This document shows, one piece after another, positions 24,047 through 31,640 of a stretch of 34,189 nucleotides of DNA (position 1 is its first letter; every line of letters starts with the position of its first letter). Location: the NCBI GenBank assembly GCA_040905285.1, contig JBBDRV010000140.1, forward strand, positions 1 through 34,189, written 5' to 3'. Made by a program: the position numbers and the translations under genes. Source of the stretch: JBBDRV01 sp040905285 (GTDB taxonomy: Bacteria; Bacteroidota; Rhodothermia; Balneolales; Balneolaceae). The notes under the pieces were generated by a model. The model was not told where the DNA came from and did not search any database. It was given only the letters and a program-made list of their open reading frames with translations.

Positions 24047-25273
24047 ATGGATCTATTTGACAAGCTGGTGAAACGGCCGGGACCTCTTGGGGAATTCACC
24101 ACGGATGGATACGGGTATTATACATTTCCCAAACTTGAAGGCCCAATTGGCCCTGAAATGAATTTCAACGGCAGAAATGTGGTTGTCTGGAGTGTCAATG
24201 ACTATTTGGGTATAGCCAGTAATCCGCATATACGCAAGGTGGATGTGGATGCTGCCGTCAGGTACGGATACAGTTCTCCCATGGGGGCGCGTCTGATGAC
24301 AGGAAATTCCAGAGAGCATGAAGCACTTGAGGAAGAATTGGCGGAATTTGAGCATAAACCCGACGCACTTCTTCTGAATTACGGTTATCAGGGGATAATG
24401 AGCATTATTCATGCACTCGTTGATCGTAATGATTACCTGATATATGATGAGTTGAGTCATGCCTGCATTGTGGACGGAAAGCAACTTGCGATGGCAGAAA
24501 AATCCGTTTACAAACACAATGATATGGTAAGCCTGGAAAAACAGCTGGAGCGGGCTGTAAGGAATAAAAAACCCGGTTCTTCCATACTGGTGGTCACCGA
24601 AGGAGTGTTCGGAATGACCGGTGATATTGGAAAATTAAATGAGATTATAGCACTCAAGGAAAAGTATCCGTTCAGGCTTCTGGTGGATGACGCCCATGGA
24701 TTCGGGACGCTCGGGACTGACGGTTCTGGTTCTGGGACACAGCTGGGATGTCATGACGGTATCGATATTTATTTTGGCACCTTTGCAAAGGCTGTTGCTC
24801 TTATTGGAGCCTTTGTGGCTACAGAGAAGCGGGTAGTGGAATTTTTAAGGGCCAATGTGCGGAGCCAGATTTTTGCCAAATCCCTGCCGATGCCCATTGT
24901 TGTATCTGCCAGGGAGCGAATCAAACTGATCAGAGAGAACCCCCAGTGGAGGGATCAGCTTTGGTCCAACGCCACGAAACTGAGAAAAGGATTGCGGGAG
25001 ATCGGCTATAACGTATTGCCCTCGGAAAGCCCCGTCACCCCCGTACTCACCAAAGGGAGTACGGAACTCTGCACAAAAATCATGCGGATCATGCGCGAAG
25101 AGTATGGAGTATTTGTAAGCGGGGTTTCCTATCCTGTTGTTCCGCGGGGGGTCGTTTTGCTGCGCCTTATTCCCACTGCATCCCACACTGACGAACATAT
25201 CCAAAAAACACTGGATGCATTCAGGGCCATCAAGAACATTGCCCTTCCCGTAGAAGAGAAAATGACAGCCTGA
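24047..25273 (+). CDS. PLP-dependent alpha-oxoamine synthase (serine palmitoyltransferase-like)
   Basis: A 408-residue fold-type I PLP enzyme of the AONS/KBL/SPT family, which condenses an amino acid with an acyl-CoA or acyl-ACP with loss of CO2. Landmarks are WSVNDYLGIASNP, the SSPMGARLMTGNSREHEALE substrate segment, DELSHACIVDG, VTEGVFGMTGD, the PLP-ring Asp/His in VDDAHGFGTLG (Asp215, His217), and the Schiff-base Lys248 in FGTFAKAVALIGAFVA. The N-terminal extension GYGYYTFPKLEGPIGPEMNF and RANVRSQIFAKSLPMP put it in the SPT-like branch common in Bacteroidota relatives. These make sphingolipid bases or, from cysteate, the capnine base of sulfonolipids. Which amino acid is used cannot be read here. 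Monocistronic. Confidence 0.88.
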   Translation: MDLFDKLVKRPGPLGEFTTDGYGYYTFPKLEGPIGPEMNFNGRNVVVWSVNDYLGIASNPHIRKVDVDAAVRYGYSSPMGARLMTGNSREHEALEEELAEFEHKPDALLLNYGYQGIMSIIHALVDRNDYLIYDELSHACIVDGKQLAMAEKSVYKHNDMVSLEKQLERAVRNKKPGSSILVVTEGVFGMTGDIGKLNEIIALKEKYPFRLLVDDAHGFGTLGTDGSGSGTQLGCHDGIDIYFGTFAKAVALIGAFVATEKRVVEFLRANVRSQIFAKSLPMPIVVSARERIKLIRENPQWRDQLWSNATKLRKGLREIGYNVLPSESPVTPVLTKGSTELCTKIMRIMREEYGVFVSGVSYPVVPRGVVLLRLIPTASHTDEHIQKTLDAFRAIKNIALPVEEKMTA

Positions 25274-25379
25274 ACCAGCATATTCGCTGGTGTTCTACAG
25301 CAATCCGGGTACGAATAGCCGGGAATAAGATTTTCGGGCCTCCGGGCGCAAAAAAAGGCCCGGCGGACAAATGAGCTCC

Positions 25380-26774
25380 TCACGTGAAAAGTTTTTTGAA
25401 AAACCCGATTATTCCCGCTTCTTCCTCTTTTTCCTTTTGGCCGCTGCGCCCACGGCTCAGCTTGTCGTAACTTGGCCGGGGCAGGCCCGCCGTCCCTCTC
25501 TTCGGGCTGTGGGAATTACCGGGGGAATCCGCTTTTCCTCTTTTTTGCTTCTGGTCGGCTTTGCCCGGTTGTTTCCGGCTGCCCCGTTTCGTTTCGCTAC
25601 TGCCCTTCTTCTCTTTTTTGGTTTTTACACTTTCGGGAAGGGGGATTTCTTCCGGTGCATAGCCAAGCTTCTCAATAATTCCCCTGATATCACTCCGGTC
25701 CTGCTTGGACACCAGCGAGAGGATCCTCGTAGCTTTTCCCTCGCCGATAAGTTCAGCCCGTAATTTATATTCACCGACATCTTCGGGAACATCATAGTTA
25801 ATCACCTGTGTCACCTGGATGATCGGGAGCAGTGCTGCGGAAATTTCTCCCGCAATCAGGTGCTGTACACTTCCATTGTTGAATCGTTCAAAACGTTCAT
25901 TGAATACCTCCTTGTCCAGTCCGTCATGAAGACTGACGGCACGCCGGCCGCTTTTCCGAAAAACCCGGTACAGGCGGTCCGCCGTCCGGCGGGAGGCGGT
26001 AAAGATGAGTACGGTGTCTGTCGGTGTCTGCTCAAGATGTGCCATCAGGGTTGAAATTTTCATCCTGGGGGGCACCTTTATATAATACTGGGTCAGATCC
26101 TTCGGAATGGAAATGCTGTTTTTATTCGTGTCCCCGTTTTCTGCCACTGTACGCCGGGGCTCATCAAAACCTATGCGCTGCGGTTCATTCAGGAGAGAGC
26201 CAATTCTGTCCATATCCGGGCTTCCCTCTTCTGTCAGGGTTATCATACGATGACACTTGCTGATAATCCGCTTACTGATCACATCCACAGAATCCCAGTC
26301 AGTGAATTCATTTGCCCGGTCAAGAATCAGAAATGCTGTTTCCCTGAATACCACACGGTTCTCTTCCATTAATTCTGCCAGACGTGCGGGGGTAGCTACT
26401 ATAACTACCGGGCCTGCGGAAAGTACGGATTTTTGCTCCGGCTTACGGCCATCTTCCCCAATGGAAGCACTTTCAATCCCCGCATGGTAACCTGCTGCCC
26501 AAATCCACTTGTCAAGCTCTGCCGCCCGCTCGGATTTTTGTGTTAAAATGATGGCTTTTGTCCCCTGCCGCCGGTCCTGCCTTGCAATCTGATCCAACAC
26601 TGTTACCAGGTAACCCGTCTCCGGCCGAGTCTCTTCAGAGGCTTTAACAAGAATATCGCCTTCCTCTTTCATCGTGTTGATAATCTTTTTTTGCAGAGGT
26701 GACGGGCTTTCAATTTTCACATCCTTCAATCCTTTTAAAATGTCTGAACTGATCCTAAGTTGACTAAACGACAA
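25380..26774 (-). CDS. DEAD-box helicase-like protein lacking ATPase motifs (pseudo-helicase)
   Basis: 464 residues with the two-RecA-domain layout of DEAD-box RNA helicases but with almost every catalytic motif lost. A Q-motif-like SPSPLQKKII (23-32, Gln28) and motif Ib VATPARL (126-132) remain. Motif I is KASEETRPETG instead of AxTGSGKT, motif II is LDRAN instead of DEAD, the SAT motif is TLTEEG, motif V is LIAGEISAALLPI, and motif VI is KLRAELIGEGKA without the HRxGRxGR arginines. A basic, disordered tail (about 370-450) ends in GFFKKLF. The start is TTG at 26774, supported by GAGGTG 7 nt upstream. The frame is fully intact, so it is probably a non-catalytic RNA-binding or scaffold protein rather than a pseudogene. 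Confidence 0.8.
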   Translation of the reverse strand: MSFSQLRISSDILKGLKDVKIESPSPLQKKIINTMKEEGDILVKASEETRPETGYLVTVLDQIARQDRRQGTKAIILTQKSERAAELDKWIWAAGYHAGIESASIGEDGRKPEQKSVLSAGPVVIVATPARLAELMEENRVVFRETAFLILDRANEFTDWDSVDVISKRIISKCHRMITLTEEGSPDMDRIGSLLNEPQRIGFDEPRRTVAENGDTNKNSISIPKDLTQYYIKVPPRMKISTLMAHLEQTPTDTVLIFTASRRTADRLYRVFRKSGRRAVSLHDGLDKEVFNERFERFNNGSVQHLIAGEISAALLPIIQVTQVINYDVPEDVGEYKLRAELIGEGKATRILSLVSKQDRSDIRGIIEKLGYAPEEIPLPESVKTKKEKKGSSETKRGSRKQPGKADQKQKRGKADSPGNSHSPKRGTAGLPRPSYDKLSRGRSGQKEKEEEAGIIGFFKKLFT

Positions 26775-27145
26775 TGTTCTTCACCTCTTTGTCTTAAATT
26801 CAGTATTTCAATTAACAAACGTATCTTACAGATAACGTATACATAACATCAAATATAGTAAAAAACTTCTTTGGCCGAGGAGGCTTTTTATGTGACCTGA
26901 TGTCTGTCGCACTTCCTCTGCGTGGGGAGATAACGGGCCGGCAAGCTGTAATCTTGCAAAAGGGTTTAACGGTTTGGTTGTCAGGGGAGAGGGCATCAAA
27001 CGAAGCCGCTTTTTTTTTGGTTCAAGACATAGCCGACAATGTAAACATCTTCTTCTGTCTGATGGCAACCGGGGTATAATGAAACAGGTCGGGCGGACGG
27101 AGCAAGGTCAGGGATGTCATGTGAAATAATAAACTGGTTTGACAT
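26775..27145. other. 371-bp divergent spacer between pseudo-helicase and pseudo-SRAP genes
   Basis: It must carry the promoters for both neighbours. The left 100 bp are AT-rich, and the Shine-Dalgarno GAGGTG of the helicase-like gene lies at about 26782-26787 (minus strand). The middle is GC-richer and contains a run of nine T residues near 27008-27016. An 80-codon minus-strand open frame there has no family features. No RNA or protein gene recognised. Confidence 0.4.
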
Positions 27146-27796
27146 ATGAGCAACCGTATAGCACTTTTTGCCTCAGGGGAAGAGGTTGAGAAATTTACAG
27201 GCTTTCAGCTTGACCATGCATCATTTTTTCAACCGCGCTACAATATAGCCCCTGATCAGCTTGTTGATGTGATCTGTGAATCGAATAATGAAATAATTAT
27301 GGCAAGGGCCCGGTGGGGCATTCCGGATGAGAGTACGGACCTGGTCCGGCCGGTTGTGGATATTGATGAAGCCCTCACCGGTTTGGGAAAAGAGACTTTC
27401 GCCCGCTGCATAGTTCCTGTCAGCGGGTATTATAAATGGAAAAGAAATGGCAGAAGATCCGAATATCCCTTCTTTATCCGAATGCTTGATGAGCCGGTAA
27501 TGGCTCTTGCGGCTGTAATAACGGGCAGCCCGGGTGCAGGCGGGAACCTGGAAAGGTGTGCCATCATCCAGTCCGGATCGAATGCACTTGTACAACCGCT
27601 GGATCCTGAAATGCCTCTTCAGTTAAATAAAAAGCTGGCATCATTATGGCTGGACCCGAAGAATGATCCCGAAACCGTGACAGAGGAAGCCCGGAAACTT
27701 TTTCTTATGACGGATATGACGGTTTTGCGTGTCAGCAAGAGGGTCAATGACCTGTCGGAAAATTCACCGGAACTCATACAGCCCCTTCCGAAGTAG
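27146..27796 (+). CDS. SRAP (YedK/HMCES) family protein with catalytic residues lost
   Basis: 216 residues aligned with SRAP proteins, which crosslink to abasic sites in single-stranded DNA through the Cys exposed after Met removal. Retained scaffold: PRYNIAPDQ (30-38), ARWGIP (55-60), ARCIVPVSGYYKW (86-98), EYPFFIR and the late MPLQLN. Lost chemistry: position 2 is Ser, not Cys (MSNRIALF against the usual MCGRY); GYYKW has Lys97 where the catalytic Glu of GFYEW belongs; the NARAET strand is VVDIDEAL; and the His of IHDRMP is replaced (LDPEMP). It may bind DNA without crosslinking or serve another role. It is divergent from the pseudo-helicase, and its stop lies 3 bp from that of the MscS gene. 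Confidence 0.85.
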   Translation: MSNRIALFASGEEVEKFTGFQLDHASFFQPRYNIAPDQLVDVICESNNEIIMARARWGIPDESTDLVRPVVDIDEALTGLGKETFARCIVPVSGYYKWKRNGRRSEYPFFIRMLDEPVMALAAVITGSPGAGGNLERCAIIQSGSNALVQPLDPEMPLQLNKKLASLWLDPKNDPETVTEEARKLFLMTDMTVLRVSKRVNDLSENSPELIQPLPK

Positions 27797-27799
27797 ATC

Positions 27800-28756
27800 C
27801 TATATATCCGGCCCGCTACCGGTCCTGTTTTCTTTTCCCCCTTCAACCGGCCTTTGATAGATACGGACTGTCTGGTATGCGAAAGCAAGGTCCCCTTCTT
27901 CTTTAAACCGGTCCAGAATTTCTTCCCACAATATCATATCCATCCGCCTTCTCTGACGCGGATCGGTCAGGTGGCGGAGCGTCAGCATTACGCCGTTTTC
28001 CCTGATCTCGGAGTAGACGATAGGTGTGAGATAATTATAGCGGATGAGATAGGACCTGGAGGCTTTTTTTATTTGAAGCCCCGCATCCTTCACAAACTCT
28101 TCCAGGTGATCATCTGCAATCTCCTCCAGAATCCTTTTCGCTTTTTTCCAGTTGCTTTCAAAGGTGACCGGCACCTCCAGCTCATTCCAGATAAAATCGA
28201 AGTCACTCGTGTAATTGGCAATGGATTCACTAAAGACACGATGGTTCGGAATATGAATCACTCTCCCGGTACTCTGGTCGGCATGGACCCAGTTGCCGAT
28301 TTCCAGAAGTGTGAACTTGTACGGCCGGATATCAATGACATCCCCGCGGCTTTCCCCGATCTGTATCCGGTCTCCCACATTAAAGGGTTTTCGCCAGATC
28401 AGGAACAGCCAGCCGGCCATGTCTACAAGCGGATCTCTCAGCGCGATGGCTATACCTGCAGAGAGCAGCCCGAGAAAGGTGGCCAGCGAGCCCACCCCTT
28501 CAAACCATATGCGGCCCACCATGAGAAAACCGGCAAAGCTTAACGTGTAGGCCAGGTTTTTTCGCCATTTGTATCGGATGAGCGGGTCCTGGATACGCCT
28601 GTTGACAATTCTGAGGATAACCAGCCGTGCAATTACGAGGACCAGAATAACGGCAGCTGATTCAAGAATACCGGTGTAGTAATGAGGCATGTTTTCCAGC
28701 CACTGCTGCCAGCGGTGCCCTAAGTCCTCTATTTGTTCTGTTGCCTGGGTAGTCAA
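27800..28756 (-). CDS. Mechanosensitive ion channel, MscS family
   Basis: A 318-residue small-conductance mechanosensitive channel that opens on membrane stretch to release osmolytes. There are about three N-terminal helices. The pore helix is GSLATFLGLLSAGIAIALRDPLVDMAGWLFL (about residues 87-117), with Gly/Ala packing and a kink. The beta-domain motif is KPFNVGDRIQIGESRGDVIDI, followed by the IPNHRVFSESIANYT segment and an alpha/beta C-terminal domain. The size is close to that of MscS itself. It is convergent with the SRAP-like gene (3-bp gap, no obvious terminator, so transcripts may overlap) and divergent from secG. Confidence 0.94.
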   Translation of the reverse strand: MTTQATEQIEDLGHRWQQWLENMPHYYTGILESAAVILVLVIARLVILRIVNRRIQDPLIRYKWRKNLAYTLSFAGFLMVGRIWFEGVGSLATFLGLLSAGIAIALRDPLVDMAGWLFLIWRKPFNVGDRIQIGESRGDVIDIRPYKFTLLEIGNWVHADQSTGRVIHIPNHRVFSESIANYTSDFDFIWNELEVPVTFESNWKKAKRILEEIADDHLEEFVKDAGLQIKKASRSYLIRYNYLTPIVYSEIRENGVMLTLRHLTDPRQRRRMDMILWEEILDRFKEEGDLAFAYQTVRIYQRPVEGGKENRTGSGPDI

Positions 28757-28910
28757 AGTGTCTGGTTGGGATCAATATTTGTCCGTTCACGACGTTTTTC
28801 GGTAAACGGATGTTTTACGTTATAAGGCTTTTATTAAACTTTAAATTTGGATATCATTAACGTCTTAAACTAAAACCGGAGAAATCCGGAGACATTACCA
28901 ATAAGATAAC

Positions 28911-29282
28911 ATGCTGTACGGAATTATCATCTCCATTATTGTCGTCATCAGTATTCTGCTCATCGTGGTTGTTTTGCTTCAGCCGGGTCAAAAAGAAGGG
29001 CTTTCCGGAGGACTTGCAGCGGGCATGATGGGAAGTTCAGGTATGGGAGCCAGAAGAACGGCAGATCTGCTTTCGACCACCACGTCTGTGTTGGCAGGAG
29101 CTTTTCTGCTGTTGAGCCTGCTTGCCAATTTTGCAATTGACGCCGGAGGTACCCCCGGAAGTGCTGTTCAGCAACGTTCTCTGGACGCTCCACCGCAGAC
29201 ACAGACGGATTTCAGTACCCCGTCAGAAACAGATGCCCCGATTCCGCAGCCGTCAGAGGATTCTGAACCCGACGAAAATTAA
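28911..29282 (+). CDS. secG: Preprotein translocase subunit SecG
   Basis: A 123-residue SecG, the small two-helix subunit of SecYEG that stimulates SecA-driven translocation. The first helix is YGIIISIIVVISILLIVVVLL, then the conserved LLQPGQKEGLSGGLAAGMMGSSG loop segment, MGARRTADLLSTTTSVLAGA leading into the second helix, and a long Pro/Ser/Asp/Glu-rich cytoplasmic or periplasmic tail (about residues 80-123), typical of this lineage. The start ATG at 28911 opens directly into helix 1. Structured repeats follow the stop codon. Confidence 0.95.
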   Translation: MLYGIIISIIVVISILLIVVVLLQPGQKEGLSGGLAAGMMGSSGMGARRTADLLSTTTSVLAGAFLLLSLLANFAIDAGGTPGSAVQQRSLDAPPQTQTDFSTPSETDAPIPQPSEDSEPDEN

Positions 29283-29293
29283 ATTTTTTAGCC

Positions 29294-29357
29294 GGCGGAG
29301 CCGGGGAATGAAAATCCCCAGAGCATCAGCTTCATGCAAAAGATGCTTCCGCCGCTT
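29294..29357 (+). terminator. Three-way-junction-like structure after secG, possible terminator
   Basis: The outer stem GGCGGA (29294-29299) with TCCGCC (29348-29353) encloses two hairpins: GGGGA/TCCCC (29303-29319) and AGCATC/GATGCT (29322-29347). It is followed by GCTTTTC. It begins about 12 bp after the secG stop. It could be a terminator or a processed 3' element. Confidence 0.45.
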
Positions 29358-29363
29358 TTCAAA

Positions 29364-29382
29364 AATTCAGCAGTGCTGAATT
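29364..29382. promoter_or_regulatory. Perfect 19-bp palindrome with one central base
   Basis: AATTCAGCA-G-TGCTGAATT is a perfect inverted repeat. Its loop is too short for a good hairpin over its full length, so a dimeric regulator site is as likely as a transcript hairpin. The nearest downstream start is the DUF58 gene, about 290 bp away. Confidence 0.4.
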
Positions 29383-29674
29383 CGTGCACATCGAAGCCGT
29401 GACTCCGGAACTTTTCATTCAGGTCCGTACACCCTTTTTTTAAAACCCTTTCAGCAGGTTATTCCACTCGGTTGCCGTCTGTTTTGTGACGGTTTATGCC
29501 CGAAGGAAAAGGTTTTAACTTTAACAAACACCCGGACCAAAAAATTTGTTGTGGCAGGCATCCGCCGGCTGATTTTGCTGCCCTGCAGAGATTGCTCCGG
29601 CGGGTCAGAAGGATTGCAAGGCGGATCAGAGAGTTCTTTACAGAAAGAAGAGTGACTTACTATGGACATACCAG

Positions 29675-30595
29675 ATGCTTCTTAAACCGGAAATATTAAA
29701 CCAGATAGCGCCGCTGGAGCTGAAAGCCCGTACCATTGTAGAGGGGTTTATTTCCGGGCTGCACCGGAGCCCCTACCACGGTTTTAGTGTGGAGTTCGCC
29801 GAACACCGGCCGTACAATCCGGGGGATGATTTCAAACATATCGACTGGAAGGCCTACGGCAAAACAGAGAGGTTCTATGTAAAGCAGTATGAAGAGGAGA
29901 CAAATCTGCGGGCATATGTCGTGCTGGATGTGAGCAGCTCTATGTATTTCAGGCATTTTGCCGACTGGAGCAAGCTGCGCTATGCCATTCATTATATCGC
30001 CTCTTTGATGTATATGATGAATCGTCAGCGTGATGCCTGTGGGCTGATTACATTCGACAGTGAAATCCGTCGCCGGTTCCCCCCGAAATCATCTTACAGT
30101 CATTTGAGGCTGTTGTTCACAGAGATGGAGAAAATACTGGAAAATGAAAAGGAAGAGTCGGGGAAACAGAGGAAATCGGCTTCCGCTTCGGCTCTTCATG
30201 AACTTGCAGAGAAACTGAAACAGCGAAGCCTGGTTGTGATCGTCAGTGACCTGTTCGAAAATGTATCTGATCATGAGGCCCTGATATCTGCGCTGAAACA
30301 CCTCCGTCATTGCAGGCACGAGGTCCTTCTGCTAAATACCCTGGAACACAAAAGCGAACGTGAACTGGATTTTTCCGAAGGCAGTTTTACATTTGAGGAT
30401 ATGGAAACCGGAACGGAACTGGAGGTGATTCCCGCACAGATCCGGGAAAACTACCGGGAAAAAGTCAGGGAATTTACCTATAAATTCAAGCTGGCCTGCA
30501 GTGAAGCCAAAATAGATTTTGAAGAAATCGATACCCGGAGCCCGTTTGACCTGGCCCTCCTGGCCTATCTGAATAAAAGAAAACGGCTTGGTTAG
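29675..30595 (+). CDS. DUF58 family protein with von Willebrand-like fold
   Basis: A 306-residue soluble DUF58 protein. The signature region is VEGFISGLHRSPYHGFSVEF, RPYNPGDDFKHIDWKAYGKT (about residues 22-64), followed by QYEEETNLRAYVVLDVSSSM, where Asp85, Ser87 and Ser89 form a DxSxS metal-ion-dependent adhesion site as in vWA domains. DUF58 proteins normally lie beside a MoxR AAA+ ATPase and Bat-type vWA proteins and probably act with them in chaperone-like complex maturation. Here no MoxR or Bat gene is adjacent, which is unusual. The start ATG at 29675 is slightly shorter at the N-terminus than some relatives. Confidence 0.92.
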   Translation: MLLKPEILNQIAPLELKARTIVEGFISGLHRSPYHGFSVEFAEHRPYNPGDDFKHIDWKAYGKTERFYVKQYEEETNLRAYVVLDVSSSMYFRHFADWSKLRYAIHYIASLMYMMNRQRDACGLITFDSEIRRRFPPKSSYSHLRLLFTEMEKILENEKEESGKQRKSASASALHELAEKLKQRSLVVIVSDLFENVSDHEALISALKHLRHCRHEVLLLNTLEHKSERELDFSEGSFTFEDMETGTELEVIPAQIRENYREKVREFTYKFKLACSEAKIDFEEIDTRSPFDLALLAYLNKRKRLG

Positions 30596-30644
30596 GGCAG
30601 TCGATCCCAGGCTGAATGCAGAGAAGGAGCCCGTTAAAGCCGTA

Positions 30645-31445
30645 TTACGTCACCCTTACCCTTTTTAAGATCGTATCGAGCAGGTTCGGAAAGAACCGTT
30701 TGAAATACACTGCAGCAACTTCCCGGCCACCGATATAGATTTCCCTTTTTTTCCGGGCGAGCCGGGGCATCAGTTTTCTGGTGAATTTTTCCGGCGTCAT
30801 CCCCTGCATCTGTCCCGTCCCCAGTTTGCTCAGGAGGGTTCCGTCGGCCAGCAGTGCATTATAGGTAACATTGGTCTTCACAAATCCCGGACAGACGATG
30901 GTTACATCGATATTATGAACAGCCGTCTCCTGGCGGAGACAGTCAAACCATCCGTGAAGGGCATGTTTTGAAGCTGCATAGGCAGATCGCAGCCGTGTGC
31001 CGAATTTTCCAATGACACTACTCATAACCACAATGTGCCCCGATTTTTTCTCGATCATGTATGGAAGCACCTGCTTTGTCAGGTTGACGGTGCCAAAAAA
31101 ATTCACTTCCATGATCTGGCGTATCACATCGGTTTGCGTTTCGTGGGCGAGTCCTCTCTGGCTGATTCCGCCATTGTTAAGCAGCAGATCAATGCGGCCA
31201 TAGAGGCCGACGGCCTTATCTGCAATGGTTGAATGTGAGTCTGTATCTGTGAGATCAAGGGGCAGTATATGAATGCCTGAGGTATCTCCCCTGCAGTTAT
31301 CCCTGACCCTGTTCAGCTCTCCGGCCCGGCGGGATGACAGGATGAGATGTGCTCCCTGTTCATGGAATGCATAGACCAGGGCCTCTCCAATCCCGGAAGA
31401 GGCGCCTGTAATCCAGACAACTTGATCTTTATATGACATACTCAA
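30645..31445 (-). CDS. SDR family NAD(P)-dependent oxidoreductase
   Basis: A 266-residue classical short-chain dehydrogenase/reductase. The cofactor motif is TGASSGIG (residues 13-20), the NAG-equivalent is NNGG (90-93), and the catalytic set is Ser143, Tyr156 and Lys160 in SAYAASKHAL. RR after the second strand (SSRRAGEL) suggests NADP preference. The C-terminus (KREIYIGGREVAAVYFKRFFPNLLDTILKRVRV) resembles the membrane-associated DHRS7-like group acting on lipids or steroids, but the substrate is unknown. Monocistronic, divergent from the response regulator gene. Confidence 0.92.
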   Translation of the reverse strand: MSMSYKDQVVWITGASSGIGEALVYAFHEQGAHLILSSRRAGELNRVRDNCRGDTSGIHILPLDLTDTDSHSTIADKAVGLYGRIDLLLNNGGISQRGLAHETQTDVIRQIMEVNFFGTVNLTKQVLPYMIEKKSGHIVVMSSVIGKFGTRLRSAYAASKHALHGWFDCLRQETAVHNIDVTIVCPGFVKTNVTYNALLADGTLLSKLGTGQMQGMTPEKFTRKLMPRLARKKREIYIGGREVAAVYFKRFFPNLLDTILKRVRVT

Positions 31446-31640
31446 TCATGGTTTCGCAAGAAATTAATTACCGTAAAATATAGTTTTTGGAAATCAATAG
31501 TCAGTCAGTGTTGCGTCTGCATCCGAACTCTTAGCCATATCGTAAGACCCTGCCGGAATCCGGAGGTGCTGAATCCCGTAAAGTCTTTTATATTCTGTCT
31601 TCCGGAGACTGTCAGGAAATGGAAACCAGATCAATTTATC

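Larger units (their letters stand above)
29283..29674. other. 392-bp region after secG with predicted RNA structure
   Basis: Contains a possible three-way junction (29294-29353), a perfect odd palindrome (29364-29382) and a small hairpin CCGTC/GACGG near 29476-29493. A 67-codon Arg-rich ORF (29496-29699) overlaps the start of the DUF58 gene and shows no family signature; I leave it out as a gene. The DUF58 promoter must lie here. Confidence 0.5.

Noticed and set aside
25333..25365. CGGGCC/GGCCCG inverted repeat around an A-run between oxoamine synthase and pseudo-helicase genes
   Set aside because: The A/T run lies in the loop rather than after the stem on either strand, so it is not a convincing terminator.
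27854..28543. 229-codon plus-strand ORF opposite the MscS gene
   Set aside because: Shadow frame of a well-supported channel gene; no family features.
29496..29699. 67-codon Arg-rich ORF before the DUF58 gene
   Set aside because: Overlaps the DUF58 start, lacks a Shine-Dalgarno and known motifs; composition looks like a chance frame.
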